A program made the position numbers and the translations under genes. A stretch of DNA of 64,000 nucleotides. It comes from Eutreptiella sp. 'Long Island Sound 2002'. Lineage: Eukaryota; Euglenozoa; Euglenophyceae; Eutreptiales; Eutreptiaceae. Below the pieces are notes generated by a model that made no database searches, was not told where the DNA came from, and saw nothing but the letters and a program-made list of their open reading frames with translations. Where the stretch lies: the NCBI GenBank assembly GCA_964036045.1, contig OZ038385.1:24822853-24886852 (forward strand), read 5' to 3'. How positions within the stretch are numbered: position 1 is the stretch's first letter; the number at the start of each line of letters is the position of its first letter. Shown piece after piece: positions 1-10,370 of this stretch.

Positions 1-546
1 CATGGCGGGGCACCTGTGCTTTGCTATACCATGATAACGCTCAAGACAGGTGGGACGCCCTGTAGCTTAGCCCCACATAGTACAACCAGAAACCTTGGCG
101 TGCACTGCCCTGCCCTGCACTGCACTGCACATGTGAGGGATAGCAGCATCAATGAATGTGGAAGTATGTGATGACCCACGCACTTCATAATGTGGAACCC
201 CCCCACCTCAGCCCAGTTTTCCTGAAGCTTCTCATTTCACCACCACTTCAGCTCCATGCCTTTTGTGTGGACAACACGCTACATTTACCTTCCCGAATTT
301 CCCTGGGCACAGTGTACGGGTGTACCTGGTGCACTCGCATGTGGATGCCCAGTTTAGGAGGGAAACGCTGCCATTGTGACTAGTATATCATTAATATTCT
401 TTTTCTGAGCACATGCTGCAGCATAACTCCACATACACAACGTCCAGGGAGGCTCAGGTGCCTCCACGAAGATGTGCAATGCTCACACCCCTGCCACCCA
501 TTTTTGTCGTCCCATCCCACCCATCCTCTCTGCCCACCCATTGGGT

Positions 547-646
547 GGGGGCGTCGTGTGCGCTGCTGGGCACGCAGAAGCACGAAACGTCAAAGTGGGG
601 GCGTCATGTGCGCTGCTGAGCACGCAGAAGCACGAAACGTCAAAGT
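547..646. repeat. 50-bp tandem duplication
   Basis: Two adjacent 50-bp copies (547-596 and 597-646) differ at only two positions. Each begins with GGGGGCGTC and contains GCACGCAGAAGCACGAAACG. Confidence 0.9.
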
Positions 647-717
647 GCATTGTCCAGGTTACACATAACACGTGACAGCATTGGGCATATTTGTACCCCC
701 CCCTTTCCCAAGCTACT

Positions 718-766
718 GTCTTGTCCAGGCTACAGCGGGCGTAGGGACTGTATTAATTTGGGGCCC
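718..766 (+). repeat. Dispersed repeat, copy 1 (partner 1278-1320)
   Basis: The core 'GGCTACAGCGGGCGTAGGGAC' here and 'GCTACAGTGGGCATAGGGACC' at about 1287 are the same sequence with scattered substitutions. Both are followed by a variant of ATTGATTTGGGC. This is an old direct duplication about 560 bp apart. Confidence 0.6.
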
Positions 767-1154
767 AATTTAACTCGGTACCAATTTTGCTGCAACCAGA
801 TAAGACAAGAGTTTAGGGTTATAATGTCACATTTGTAGGCTGAAGGACATTTGCGTTGCTCTTGTTTGCCCAATGGTGCCCACAAATCTTCATTTGAGGG
901 GCCCTGGGCATTATTCTGCCCCTTTGCTTGCACCAGCACATCAGTTCCCATTTCCATGTGCTGTATGCATGCTATGGCGGTGCACCCTGTGCTGTGCGAA
1001 AAGTTGGCTGTTTCTTGCCCAAGCAGAGGCACATTTTCCACAGTCTGACCTGCCGCCGCTTGGTAAGTGAGGAGAGCGCTGTTTCAAAGAGAATTTCGGA
1101 CAGTCCATCTGAATTTTTGGACAAGGAAAAGCTGCAACACCTGGGTTTTCACAG

Positions 1155-1268
1155 TTTTGAATTGATCATGACCTGTAGGTGGGTGTTTTTCAGGGGTGCT
1201 CCCGGGATAAACACCGTGACAATTGGTGCTGTGCCCGCCCTGTGCCCGCACTGTGCAAAAACACCCCC
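1155..1268 (+). repeat. Dispersed repeat family A, copy 1
   Basis: About 110 bp matches 15763-15872 in the same orientation. Shared blocks include TTTTGAATTGATC, TGTAGGTGGGTG, CCCGGGATAAACA and CACTGTGCAAAAAC. A dispersed, diverged repeat; no coding content is recognised. Confidence 0.75.
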
Positions 1269-3299
1269 TATAGCCTTGTCTTTGCTACAGTGGGCATAGG
1301 GACCGCATTGATTTGGGCTTTTCCGCAGCTTGGCCATAAAGTGACGATGGTCGTCACCCTCCGGCCTCAAACTCTCGCAGTGCAGAATGATTGCGGATAC
1401 AGGGGTGTATGGCGCTGGCGCCACCGCCAGGAATTTCCGCAGCTTGGACAAATGGGACGGGGGAGGGGAAGGTGGGGGACTGAAGGGGCCCATGTTTTCT
1501 CAGTAGCGCCATCTGTACTCAGGGGTACTGTCTGGGGATGGTACAGGGTGCATGGTGTGCTTCAAAGTGCTCCAAAAATGACTCAAGCTGAGTGCTTTGA
1601 AGCAGAGTGAAGTGCTCGTGGGGTGGTGTTGCTCTCTGAGCTATAGTTCTGCACTGCGGTCAGCTGAAAATTTGTGTCAATGTGGCTTTCCTTAAAGCAC
1701 ATGGCCCAATCAATAGTAGAGTACAGCATGGCAATGGCCGCCGTTTGGCATTGATGTTGCACTGCAATGGTGCACCATGGCCCTGCACCGTTTCAGCCAC
1801 ATGCATCCCATGTGTTTATTTTTTTTCGATTGTATTTAAATTGTACCCAGAGACACAGAAACCAAAACCATAATCCACGATGGGAATTTTCCCCTGCATT
1901 TCCACATCAGCATCCCACTCCGCTTCAAGTGCGGCGTTGGGGAGGGGTGGATTCCACGGTCCAGGACCATGGCCGGGCGGTACACATCTTTCAGGTAGTC
2001 ACTGCACCTCTGAGGGAGTCCAGCTGACAAAGCACGTTCGGTGTAGACAATACTACTGCCGGCATTTTTGCTTGCTGTTGCTGTCTCTTGCGCTGCTGGG
2101 GGAAGCCCCTTGCTCTGATGGCGGGAAGGCGATCCTTGTCTGCCAGCAATCCGTAGTCAAGAGCCTTGGAGGGAATGTGAGCCAACCACTCCATGTGTTA
2201 CCGTCCTTCGTATGCTTTCCTTCCTGTCCCTTGTGCTGCTAATGTGTGCCTGCGTACTTCCCTCACAGACCCTTGTCTGAGAGGGCATCCTGGGTTTGTA
2301 GGGGGTGGGTGAATGGGAGAGGGGTTCGGGCCTCGTGGTTGGTGGTTTAGGTTGCTTCTGGCCAAGTGGTCCCGACATGCCACCCCACCCCCACCCTAAT
2401 GCTGGGTTATTTGCCTAGACGGGTGGGAGAGTGAGTTTAAAACCCATGAGGTTGCCGTGTACCATTCACTGTTGTGGGACAGTGCTGCGGAGCTGGAGCA
2501 TGCTAACAAGTCAACCCCAACCTCCTCAGCCTTATCTTATCGCCACTCAGCTCCACTGATGCTTTGCATCTTTGCATCCAAGTAGATACAGGAAACAAGA
2601 TTTTATGATCGATGGAATGCGGGCAAAGAGTCATTACCTCTGTGTTGCTATGACTGATTTTACGTGATGTGTGCCATTGCTTCATTTCGCAATGACAGCT
2701 GTTGTTCAGTTGCCGAGCTTGTGATTGTTGGCCAGCCTGTTGATGTAACTTTTGTTTCCAGTGCACATCCTGTCATTGCAAAATTTTGCAATGACAAATC
2801 CTATTTGGATGTTGTCCGACCTTTAACTTGTTTGTTGATTTTTTCCTGCAAAATTTGTTATTCTTCTAGGACGACGGTAACGTCTGGCATGAATGTAACA
2901 GCTTGTCAGGGTGCAAAGACAATGTGCACAACACGAAAGTGCTAAAAAAAAGCATGGTCTTTTGAATAATTTGTGTGGCGATGCTGGACCCCAAAAGTAT
3001 ACTGATATGAAGCACCTTCTTAGAGCAAATTGGACCAGAAACAATGCAAATAAGGCATCCCTGGAGCAAAAAATGATCACAAAAACATCCCTTTTTGTCA
3101 AGAGCTACCGATCTTGGAAAGTGAATGGGTGTTCAAAATACATGACAGCGCGAATGCCCATAAGCCTATATGTGTCGCACAATATTTATCACTCTAATGT
3201 GTCTGGGAACCAACTGTCCCTGAATATCACCCCCCTCCCTCTGTGGTGCTGATAGTGTATGACATACAACCCGCTGATTCATCTCGGCCTTCAGTCTTC

Positions 3300-3420
3300 A
3301 CACTGCTGTCTTTTTCAGCCTACAGTCTTTTTCAGCCTACAGTCTTTGTGCCTCGTGCATACTAGGAAGCCTACAGGCGTGGCAGTCTCCCACTGCATAA
3401 CCTGGTTTCAGACTCAGATC
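3300..3420 (+). repeat. Dispersed repeat family B, copy 1 (inverted partner 5520-5640)
   Basis: The reverse complement of 5520-5640 matches this stretch: CTGTCTTTTTCAGC, GTGCCTC, GCCTAC, CACTGCAT and GGTTTCAGACTCAG appear in the same order. A local 17-bp sub-repeat (TTTTTCAGCCTACAGTC) is doubled in this copy. Confidence 0.7.
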
Positions 3421-4164
3421 CGCTACCACGCCATTGTGGGATCATCGTAGCACTGGACAGCTCTGAACCTTGATTCCGAGAGGTTATCTCGAGTACTGTG
3501 AAGTCAGCAGGCTACCCCAGCTCATCTTAGTCTGAACCCCCCCAAAGAACTTCACTCCAACATGTGTGGGAACAAGTCGAGTTGTGTAACATTGGTTTAG
3601 GGTCGGGAAGAGCATATACTGTAGTGGCTAAATTTCGCACTGACGCAAATGCTGTCATTGCTGAGGCAGGCATGCCTCCTCACAGAGAGGCTACAAACCC
3701 TCCTTTTTCATATCCTATAGAGGAACACTGCCTGGAACAGCCACACCTTCTACGATGACAAACTCAGTTCATGACAAATTCAGCAACAATTGCAGTCTAG
3801 GGTGGCAGATACTGAGGTTATGCGTACTGTGAGGTTACCAGACTCAGGAGGCATGTGTCGTTTGTGTCAAGGGCCGGAACCAGTCCATACCCTGTATTTT
3901 TTTCACACGATCATGGGATACACGAGGGTGTGTCTTCACTTTTGCAATCTCACTTATTACCGCCAACGTCTAAGGTGATACCATTTCAACATGCAAGGAG
4001 AGACACGTACTGTATCACTGTATCGCCAGAGCATTGTGTTACTGTGCAGAAACTACGCTATTCTTGAGGCATGAAATAGTGGGAAACCAAGCAGCAAGCA
4101 TGTGTGCATGTTTTGTATACGGATATTGTTTCCAATAGTTTTACTGCTACAGCCCAATGGCACA

Positions 4165-4265
4165 AAAGGATTAATACTACGAAGACTAATACGAATACTA
4201 ATCCTAATGCCAATTTTGATACTAATGCTAATGCTATTACGAATGATATTCATACTAATACTCAG
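4165..4265. repeat. Degenerate ACTAAT-type hexamer array
   Basis: Many variants of ACTAAT/AATACG/AATGCT follow each other with 6-bp spacing, giving open frames of alternating residues that are not real coding. Confidence 0.75.
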
Positions 4266-4437
4266 GGGGAGTGGCTGCGCGGCGGGCATCTTTTTGGGCC
4301 ACTTTGACACGGAGCCGTAATCCGCACTTTTTGCATGGCCCATTTCCGGTTGGGGATATGGCAATTACTCCTTTCGACAAGTTTTTTGTTCCATACCGAG
4401 GTTTTTTTTTAGCTTCTTAGGGAATGCCATGCATGCA

Positions 4438-4481
4438 GTGCGCACGCAGTGCACACACAGTGCGCACGTAGTGCGAAGTTT
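4438..4481. repeat. GCGCACGCAGT-type minisatellite, copy 1
   Basis: Short units of 10-11 bp built from CAGTGCGCAC / CAGTGCACAC. The same kind of array lies at about 5090-5150 in the same orientation. Confidence 0.8.
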
Positions 4482-4710
4482 TGAATGTTGGCCAATACTC
4501 AGACCCTACTTTTGGCCCCTTTTGACAAGTTTTTGGTTCCATACTGGGGTTTTTTTAGCTTCCTATGCATTTGGGATGTGGCACATTTCAATTGTCACCC
4601 TTTGTTGCCCAATGTCAACCATTTTTACCCATTTTCCATCCCCCATATTGAACTCTCCCCACTATGGGGACCCCGAGAAAGCAGGGGTGATGTAGCCATA
4701 CATAGCCCGC

Positions 4711-4998
4711 GGACCTTGAGGAGTTTGTGGTACGGCCTTCATCCCCACCACATCACTGATCTCGCTCGCCATCAACAAGTGTGTCGTGTCCACGCTCAGA
4801 ATCACCACCGCCCTCCCCTTCACCCTATGCGCGGTCCCCATCACCCAAGAGACCACGGACAACGCGTTCCCCGCGCTCCGAGTCAAGGGACACCTCATCG
4901 CCGCCTCCAAGAACGAAGCCACAGGCACCGAAACACTCGAAGCAAGCGGACTTTACAAGGCTGAGTGGTTTGTTCATAGGGACAGTGGAGTACCAAGT
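4711..4998 (+). pseudogene. C3-biased coding remnant of unknown family
   Basis: From just after an in-frame stop, a plus-strand frame runs about 95 codons to a TGA at 4996-4998. Unlike the surrounding DNA, third positions are mostly C or G (runs of ATC, ACC, CTC, GCC), as in gyrA, so it looks like genuine coding sequence. The product would include ITTALPFTLCAVPITQET, then a Ser/Thr-rich part and LYKAEWFV near its end. I do not recognise the family. No convincing start lies nearby, so it is either one exon of a larger gene or a fragment of a captured or mobile gene. Other frames also stay open here through composition, so the frame choice rests on codon bias alone. Confidence 0.35.
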
Positions 4999-5089
4999 TG
5001 AAGGCAGTTTCGTCGTTCTCATGTGGGCTTTGCTGCTTCGCTGTGCAACCAGTCAGGTGACAGGTATTCTTGGGTGAGTATCCCGGCCT

Positions 5090-5152
5090 CTGCATGCGCA
5101 GTATGCACGCAGTGCCCACGCAGTGCACACACAGTGCGTACGCAGTGCAACA
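5090..5152. repeat. GCGCACGCAGT-type minisatellite, copy 2
   Basis: Same unit family as 4438-4481 (CACGCAGTGC, CACACAGTGC). Confidence 0.8.
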
Positions 5153-5519
5153 ACTTGGCCTATGCACCCTTTTCATGTGCCGATTTCGAACAGTGCACAT
5201 CGATTTTTGGGCAAACGAAAATCCTAGCTACGCCGATCAACAAATCCAAGTGCCCGTAGTAGTGCGGCACATCCTCACTATTGGAAAGGGCCATCACTTA
5301 CCGAAGGATACGGTGCATTTGGAGGGAGGAACTATGGTGCCTACAGCCTTTTATGGAGAGGTTTCACGGCTGCGTACTCGGAGACAAGAGGACCTTGAGA
5401 AACAAGCTTGGAAGAGTTGATCATCTGCTCCACTACCGGCAGCCAAAGGGCAACGCAAAATTGTTGGAAAGTTTAAACCAACCGCCACTACTGTGGTCAT
5501 GAATGTGACACGTAGAGAG

Positions 5520-5640
5520 GATTAGCTGAGTCTGAAACCGGGAAATGCAGTGGCAGACTACTGCGCCCGTAGGCGTCCCATTCCGCATGAGGCACAAGAA
5601 CTGAAAGCTGAAAAAGACAGCGGGGTATAAAGTTTCGTTG
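5520..5640 (-). repeat. Dispersed repeat family B, copy 2 (inverted relative to 3300-3420)
   Basis: Reads as the family-B sequence on the minus strand, including CTGTCTTTTTCAGC and GGTTTCAGACTCAG. Together the two copies bracket about 2.1 kb. Confidence 0.7.
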
Positions 5641-6480
5641 AGGGGCATGAAATACTGGGAACAAGAAGATATTGAACACACATGTCATGTCGCGGGGTAG
5701 GGGGTGCTTGACTGCAAAAATCATTGGGGTGGCAGGGTGGGGGGGAAGGGGGGCTCTCATGTAGCAGGGGAACTTGGGAGGAATATTGGAGTAGTGGGGA
5801 CTACAACCAACAGTTACCCTCCCTTGAGCCACTCAACATGGCTCGAGACCTGTGTATGTCTTAAAAGACGAAACACAGGGCACAAATTCCTTATGGCATT
5901 CTTTGTTGCAGCCGCCGATGCTTATTTCTGTGATGTGTAGTAGTTGTTGGGTGATATTGGCTGTTCTGTTGTTGTTGTCCTTGTTGCTTGCAGTCCCAGG
6001 TGGGTGTGCATGTCAAAGCCTAGGCAATGAGATACTTGGGGCGGGGGGCATTTTTGGGCTTGCTAGCGACTATTTGACCCACTACCTCATACTTGGGGGG
6101 AGGGGGCATTTTTGGGCTTGCCACTGACTATTTGACCCACTACAACCAACCAGTCACCCCTCTACACCCAATGGGAAGTGCAAAATCAGCACTCTTTGAC
6201 CCATGATACAACCACTGCAGCCACTCAGGACAGTGTTGTTGCGAAATTTCCTGGAGAAAGATGACATGCAGCTCGAATGAGGCTTTAGCGCAGTAAGCCG
6301 ATCCCAATGCCAAGTCCTAGTGGTTGTCGTGGCTCATGTGTGGCTGTGTGGACAGCAGGTGATGGCGTTTGGTGGCGGGTGTATGGCTGTTTTGAGAGCC
6401 ACTGGGGGCGTTCGGGGCTGATATGTGGCGGATTGGAGGGCATCCAGGGGTCCGCCGTATTGCAGTTGGCATTCCACTGA
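5641..6480. other. Spacer upstream of gyrA
   Basis: No gene recognised. Contains the 57-bp tandem duplication at 6032-6144. An in-frame TGA (6478-6480) directly precedes the gyrA ATG. Confidence 0.5.
6032..6144. repeat. 57-bp tandem duplication
   Basis: Two adjacent copies begin ATACTTGGGG (6032 and 6089) and share GGGGGCATTTTTGGGCTTGC and GACTATTTGACCCACTAC. They differ in the G-tract and a few bases. Confidence 0.85.
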
Positions 6481-9400
6481 ATGTCTTTTGTTTTGCGAAT
6501 GAAGCCAGTGATCGGCCTCTCCGCATTGGATGCCGCTGATGGCGGCTGCGACGAGTACCTGCTGCCCAATGGTGGGCCAGGTGCGCGGACTGCGTCCGTC
6601 ATTGATGTGGCCTTCCCGGTTTCGATGGCGTTGGCTTTGGGCGCCGTCGTCGGACTTGCAGCATCCCTTTTGCCCCCGCTACGCCCCGCTGCCGGGCCCG
6701 TCCAATTGTCCCAAGTGGCAGCCCACAAACTCAAGGCGCCGACGATTCAGGGCTCGTCCAGGTCCCTGACCATTGACGGCTCCGCAGCAAACCAAATCCC
6801 GGGTGCTGCTCTACGCCGGAGCACAAGTATGGCCAGCGATGCGCTGTTTGCAGACGGGGCTCAGTACGGCGTTGGGGCGAGGGCCCGGGAGGGCCTTGGC
6901 GCGCGGGCCGCGCCCGGGCAACTGAAAAGCAGCGTCGCATTTGGCGTGCTGGCCCTCAGTGGTTGGCTGGCAGCCACCCTCGCATTGGTACGCCGGTGGC
7001 CTCGCCGCCGCGGCGAGGCTGACCACCAGGAGGCCTCAAGTTGGGCGATGATGGCAGCGCAGCCCGAGGACGATAAGGACTATGACGTGTTCGAAGAGTA
7101 CCAGGCGCTGATGAGGAAGGCAAAGGACAGCCCCGATGATGACTGGAAGGACGACGATGAGGAGGAGGACGAGGGGGACGCAGCGTCTGCCACGAGCCTG
7201 GGCGAGGAGATCGGCGATGCGTTCATGAAGTATGCCATGAGCGTAATGCTTGGGAGAGCACTGCCAGACGTCAGGGACGGGCTGAAGCCGGTGCAGCGGC
7301 GCATCCTCTACGCAATGAAGGGCCTCGGGCTCGGCCCAGGATCTGGCTTCCGCAAGTCAGCGCGCGTTGTGGGGGAGGTACTGGGCAAGTACCACCCGCA
7401 CGGGGACACGAGTGTCTACGAGGCAATGGTACGGCTGGCTCAAGACTTCGTGATGTCGGAGATGCTTGTTGACGGCCACGGCAACTTCGGAAGCATCGAT
7501 GCAGATCCTCCCGCCGCTATGCGGTACACGGAATGCAGGCTGCGGCCGCTGGCATCCGCGGCGCTGATGGAAGAGCTCGATGCCGAGACAGTGGACTTCG
7601 TTCCTAATTTTGATGGATCAGAGGAGGAGCCTGTCATCCTCCCGGCGCGCCTCCCACTCCTGCTCATCAACGGCGCCTCCGGCATTGCCGTTGGTATGGC
7701 CACTACGATACCGCCCCACAATCTCGGCGAGGTCTGCGACGCAGCGTTGCTGGTCGTTCGCGCCCGCAAGGCCTCTGCCGCGGACCTGGGGGGCCCGCCG
7801 CCGGACGAGCGGGTGACGGACGCTGCTCTGCAAGAGGCACTCCCGGGCCCCGACTTCCCGACGGGGGGCCTGATCCTCGGTGTCGAGGGCATCGCGAAGA
7901 TGTATGCCACGGGGGAGGGAAGCGTGGTGATGCGCGCGCGCACGAACATCGAGACCATCGGGAGGAGGCAGGCCATCATCGTCACGGAGCTGCCGTATCA
8001 AGTGGTGAAGGCGGAGCTGCTGGGCAGAATGGCGAAGGCCGTCAACGCCGGCAAACTTCAGGGCATTGCCGACCTCCGCGACGAGAGCGACCGGCAGGGC
8101 ATCCGGATCGTCATCGAGGTAAAGAACAAGGCGGACCCCACCGTCCTGCTGAACAACATCTTCAAGTCTACCCGCCTGCAAACGACCTTCTCGGCCCGGA
8201 TGGTGGCGATCGCCCACAGCGTGGAGGGCCCACCCGGCGACGGCACCGGCGCCGTCGCCCCGCCGCAGCTGCGGCCGGAGCCGCAGGTCCTGCCGCTGCG
8301 CCGGATCCTGAACGACTGGCTGGACTTCCGCTACCAGTGCGTGGTCCGCAGCAAGCGCTGCGACCTGCGCAAGGCGGAGGCGCGGCAGCACATCCTCCGC
8401 GGGATGCGGATCGCGACGGGCCGTATCGACGACGTGGTGAGGCTCGTGCGGGGGTCTGCGGATGCGGGGGGGGCCAAGGCGGGCCTGTGCCTGCCCGAGG
8501 ACCAGACCGACCCCTCCACCGGCGTGCGGGGCTTTGGGCTCAGTGCCACTCAGGCGGATGCAGTGCTCGCGCTGCAGCTCAGCCGCCTGACGGCTCTGGC
8601 ACAAGACAAAGTGGAGGAAGAGTATGAGAAAGTGACCGCGACTATCAAGTCCCTCGAGGGCCTCCTCGGGTCCGATGAGCAGATCTACGGGTACATCGAG
8701 GAAGAGGTCGTGGCACTGCGGGGGCGCTTCGCGCGCGCGCGGCGGACCGAGATCCTGACGGATGGGAGGAAGCTGGAGGACGAGTTGCCACCCAGCAACG
8801 ACCGCACAGTCGTCACTGTGACCGACGCGGGCCTCGTCAAGCGGATGTGCGTGAGCGACTTCCGCACCCAAGCAAACCGTGGCAACGTGGGCACGGCGGT
8901 GGTGCAGAACGAGGCCACCATTGCCCACTTCTTCGCCTGCAATACCCACGACATCGTCTTCTCGATCATGTCCGACGGCCGGTTATATATGACCCCCGCC
9001 TTCAAGATCCCGCAGGGCAGTCGGAAGGCCCGGGGGACCCCCATCCACGCGGTGCTGGCCACGCCCGACACCTCGGCCTCGCTCACGTCGATCTTGGCGA
9101 TCTCCCGGGATCTGCTTGGCCCCGGCGACGGCGGCGGGGCGAGTGGAGACGAGGGGACGGAAGGGGGCGCGCAGGGAGACGAGGAGGAGGAGGGCGGTGC
9201 CGAAGTGCGCGCCGCAGTGCAGGGCCCGTACCTCGTGCTGCTAACGAAGATGGGGTACATCAAGAAGCTGCCGGTGTCGTATGTCGGACGGAGGGGGGGG
9301 CGCGTCATCGCCTTGCAGGCGGGGGACGCAGTCTGTCGGGCTCGGATCTGCACCGACGGCGACGATCTGGTGATCGGGAGTACCCAAGGAATGACCCTGC

Positions 9401-9855
9401 GCTTCACAGAGAGCGCCGTGCGGCCACACATCACACGCGCAACGCGTGGCATCCGCGCGATGAAGCTTGGCGGTCCTCATGAAAGCCTCGCGGATCTCGC
9501 GGTCCTCAGCCCCGACGCCAACAATCATCTGCTGGTGGTGACCAGCCAGGGGTATGGCAAGCGAGTCGATAGTGACTTATTCAGGCCGCTTTCGAAGTGC
9601 AATTTGAGAGGGGTCAAAGCAGTGCGCCTCCGAGAGAGTCGCGAGGGGGGCGAGGTGCCCGCTGACACGATGACGGCCCTGAAGGCGGTCGGTGATGATG
9701 ATGAGTTGATATTAATTAGTTCCGACGGCAGTGCGGCCCGGCTGAAGTCTCTGAACATCCCGGCACAGTCGCGCACAGCGCGAGGGGTGGTGTTGCGCAA
9801 ATCCTCAGACGACCCCATCAAACAGGTGACTGTAGTCCCGAGGGTTGAAGATTGA
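6481..9855 (+). CDS. gyrA: DNA gyrase subunit A, probably plastid-targeted
   Basis: This intronless 1124-codon ORF encodes gyrase A, the DNA-cleaving subunit that with GyrB introduces negative supercoils. Residues from about 240 are typical Gyr[19 protein letters not shown], the helix with [13 protein letters not shown] (about 303-314), and the catalytic tyrosine in MRYTE (Tyr349, codon at 7525). The breakage-reunion domain, coiled coil and C-terminal beta-pinwheel follow. It is longer than bacterial GyrA (about 850-900 residues) because of a roughly 235-residue N-terminal extension. That extension has hydrophobic segments at about 41-66 and 151-170 (the second followed by RRWPRRR), a Ser/Ala-rich linker, and an acidic stretch ([10 protein letters not shown]). 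A signal-plus-transit presequence for a complex plastid is inferred. The ATG directly follows an in-frame TGA, so an upstream spliced start is possible only if an intron ends here. Coding GC and third-position GC are far above the flanks. Confidence 0.93.
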   Translation: MSFVLRMKPVIGLSALDAADGGCDEYLLPNGGPGARTASVIDVAFPVSMALALGAVVGLAASLLPPLRPAAGPVQLSQVAAHKLKAPTIQGSSRSLTIDGSAANQIPGAALRRSTSMASDALFADGAQYGVGARAREGLGARAAPGQLKSSVAFGVLALSGWLAATLALVRRWPRRRGEADHQEASSWAMMAAQPEDDKDYDVFEEYQALMRKAKDSPDDDWKDDDEEEDEGDAASATSLGEEIGDAFMKYAMSVMLGRALPDVRDGLKPVQRRILYAMKGLGLGPGSGFRKSARVVGEVLGKYHPHGDTSVYEAMVRLAQDFVMSEMLVDGHGNFGSIDADPPAAMRYTECRLRPLASAALMEELDAETVDFVPNFDGSEEEPVILPARLPLLLINGASGIAVGMATTIPPHNLGEVCDAALLVVRARKASAADLGGPPPDERVTDAALQEALPGPDFPTGGLILGVEGIAKMYATGEGSVVMRARTNIETIGRRQAIIVTELPYQVVKAELLGRMAKAVNAGKLQGIADLRDESDRQGIRIVIEVKNKADPTVLLNNIFKSTRLQTTFSARMVAIAHSVEGPPGDGTGAVAPPQLRPEPQVLPLRRILNDWLDFRYQCVVRSKRCDLRKAEARQHILRGMRIATGRIDDVVRLVRGSADAGGAKAGLCLPEDQTDPSTGVRGFGLSATQADAVLALQLSRLTALAQDKVEEEYEKVTATIKSLEGLLGSDEQIYGYIEEEVVALRGRFARARRTEILTDGRKLEDELPPSNDRTVVTVTDAGLVKRMCVSDFRTQANRGNVGTAVVQNEATIAHFFACNTHDIVFSIMSDGRLYMTPAFKIPQGSRKARGTPIHAVLATPDTSASLTSILAISRDLLGPGDGGGASGDEGTEGGAQGDEEEEGGAEVRAAVQGPYLVLLTKMGYIKKLPVSYVGRRGGRVIALQAGDAVCRARICTDGDDLVIGSTQGMTLRFTESAVRPHITRATRGIRAMKLGGPHESLADLAVLSPDANNHLLVVTSQGYGKRVDSDLFRPLSKCNLRGVKAVRLRESREGGEVPADTMTALKAVGDDDELILISSDGSAARLKSLNIPAQSRTARGVVLRKSSDDPIKQVTVVPRVED

Positions 9856-10191
9856 CGGTTTCACTGAGGTCCATTGCACAACCGGGGACTGGGGCCCCGA
9901 CGGCTGGACCGGTCGCAGAAAGGTTACTCAGCGCCTTAGATCCAAGTCTGGGGTGGTGCTCCATGAGGAAGACGAAACATAACATTTGATCACTAACATA
10001 ACCACAAAAATTAATGTCGCAAGTGCAGCGCCCCGCCCCTCCCTCTCGTCCAGGATGGGTCAATGCGGGGGGAAGGGGGGGGGGGGGGGCAGCTGCATAC
10101 CGGAGGGCAGGGGCAGACCATGCAGATCCACATTAGAACAGCACGTCCCCTCATAACATTCTTGACCTCTAGACGGGGGGCGGGCCGGTTG
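9856..10191. other. 3' flank of gyrA with poly-G tract
   Basis: No gene. A long broken poly-G run lies at 10068-10090. Confidence 0.5.
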
Positions 10192-10370
10192 CAGGTTGCC
10201 ACAGTACCTCTTGTCTTCTGTTGGCGACCTGTGGTTTTGGCTGCGGCGGCACGCAACGCCGGAGGGTCTCGTGCATGCCTCATGGCACATATTTCATCCA
10301 GAAAACAGTACAGACTGGTGCAGTGATGGGTCGCATGATGCACCGGCCCTGCGGCATGTGGCAGAACGAG
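10192..10370 (+). CDS. Candidate exon, unknown gene
   Basis: An acceptor-like CCGGTTGCAG precedes, and a GT follows GCAGAACGAG. The open frame between reads naturally (VGDLWFWLRRHATPEGLVHA), unlike the alternatives. I do not recognise the family. It lies at the start of a 3.5-kb plus-strand tract with several similar exon-like stretches, but I could not join their phases, so membership of one gene is an inference. Confidence 0.3.

Larger units (their letters stand above)
1..3299. other. Gene-poor repeat region
   Basis: I see no convincing gene here. Short open frames occur on both strands but none has a recognisable domain or sustained coding bias. The stretch holds a 50-bp tandem duplication and members of dispersed repeat families listed separately. 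Around 2869-2945 an acceptor-like ttcttctag is followed by a short open frame, too weak to call an exon. Confidence 0.4.
3421..4710. other. Non-coding stretch with simple repeats
   Basis: No gene recognised. Holds a degenerate hexamer array at about 4165-4265 (units like ACTAAT/AATACT), and a direct repeat of a GACAAGTTTTTTGTTCCATAC-like block at 4373-4416 and 4524-4562. It also holds a GCGCACGCAGT-type array at 4438-4481 that recurs at 5090-5150. Confidence 0.5.

Noticed and set aside
7618-8949. 443-codon open frame on the minus strand inside gyrA
   Set aside because: It is the antisense shadow of a GC-rich, codon-biased gene. The product has no domain and follows gyrA codon structure.
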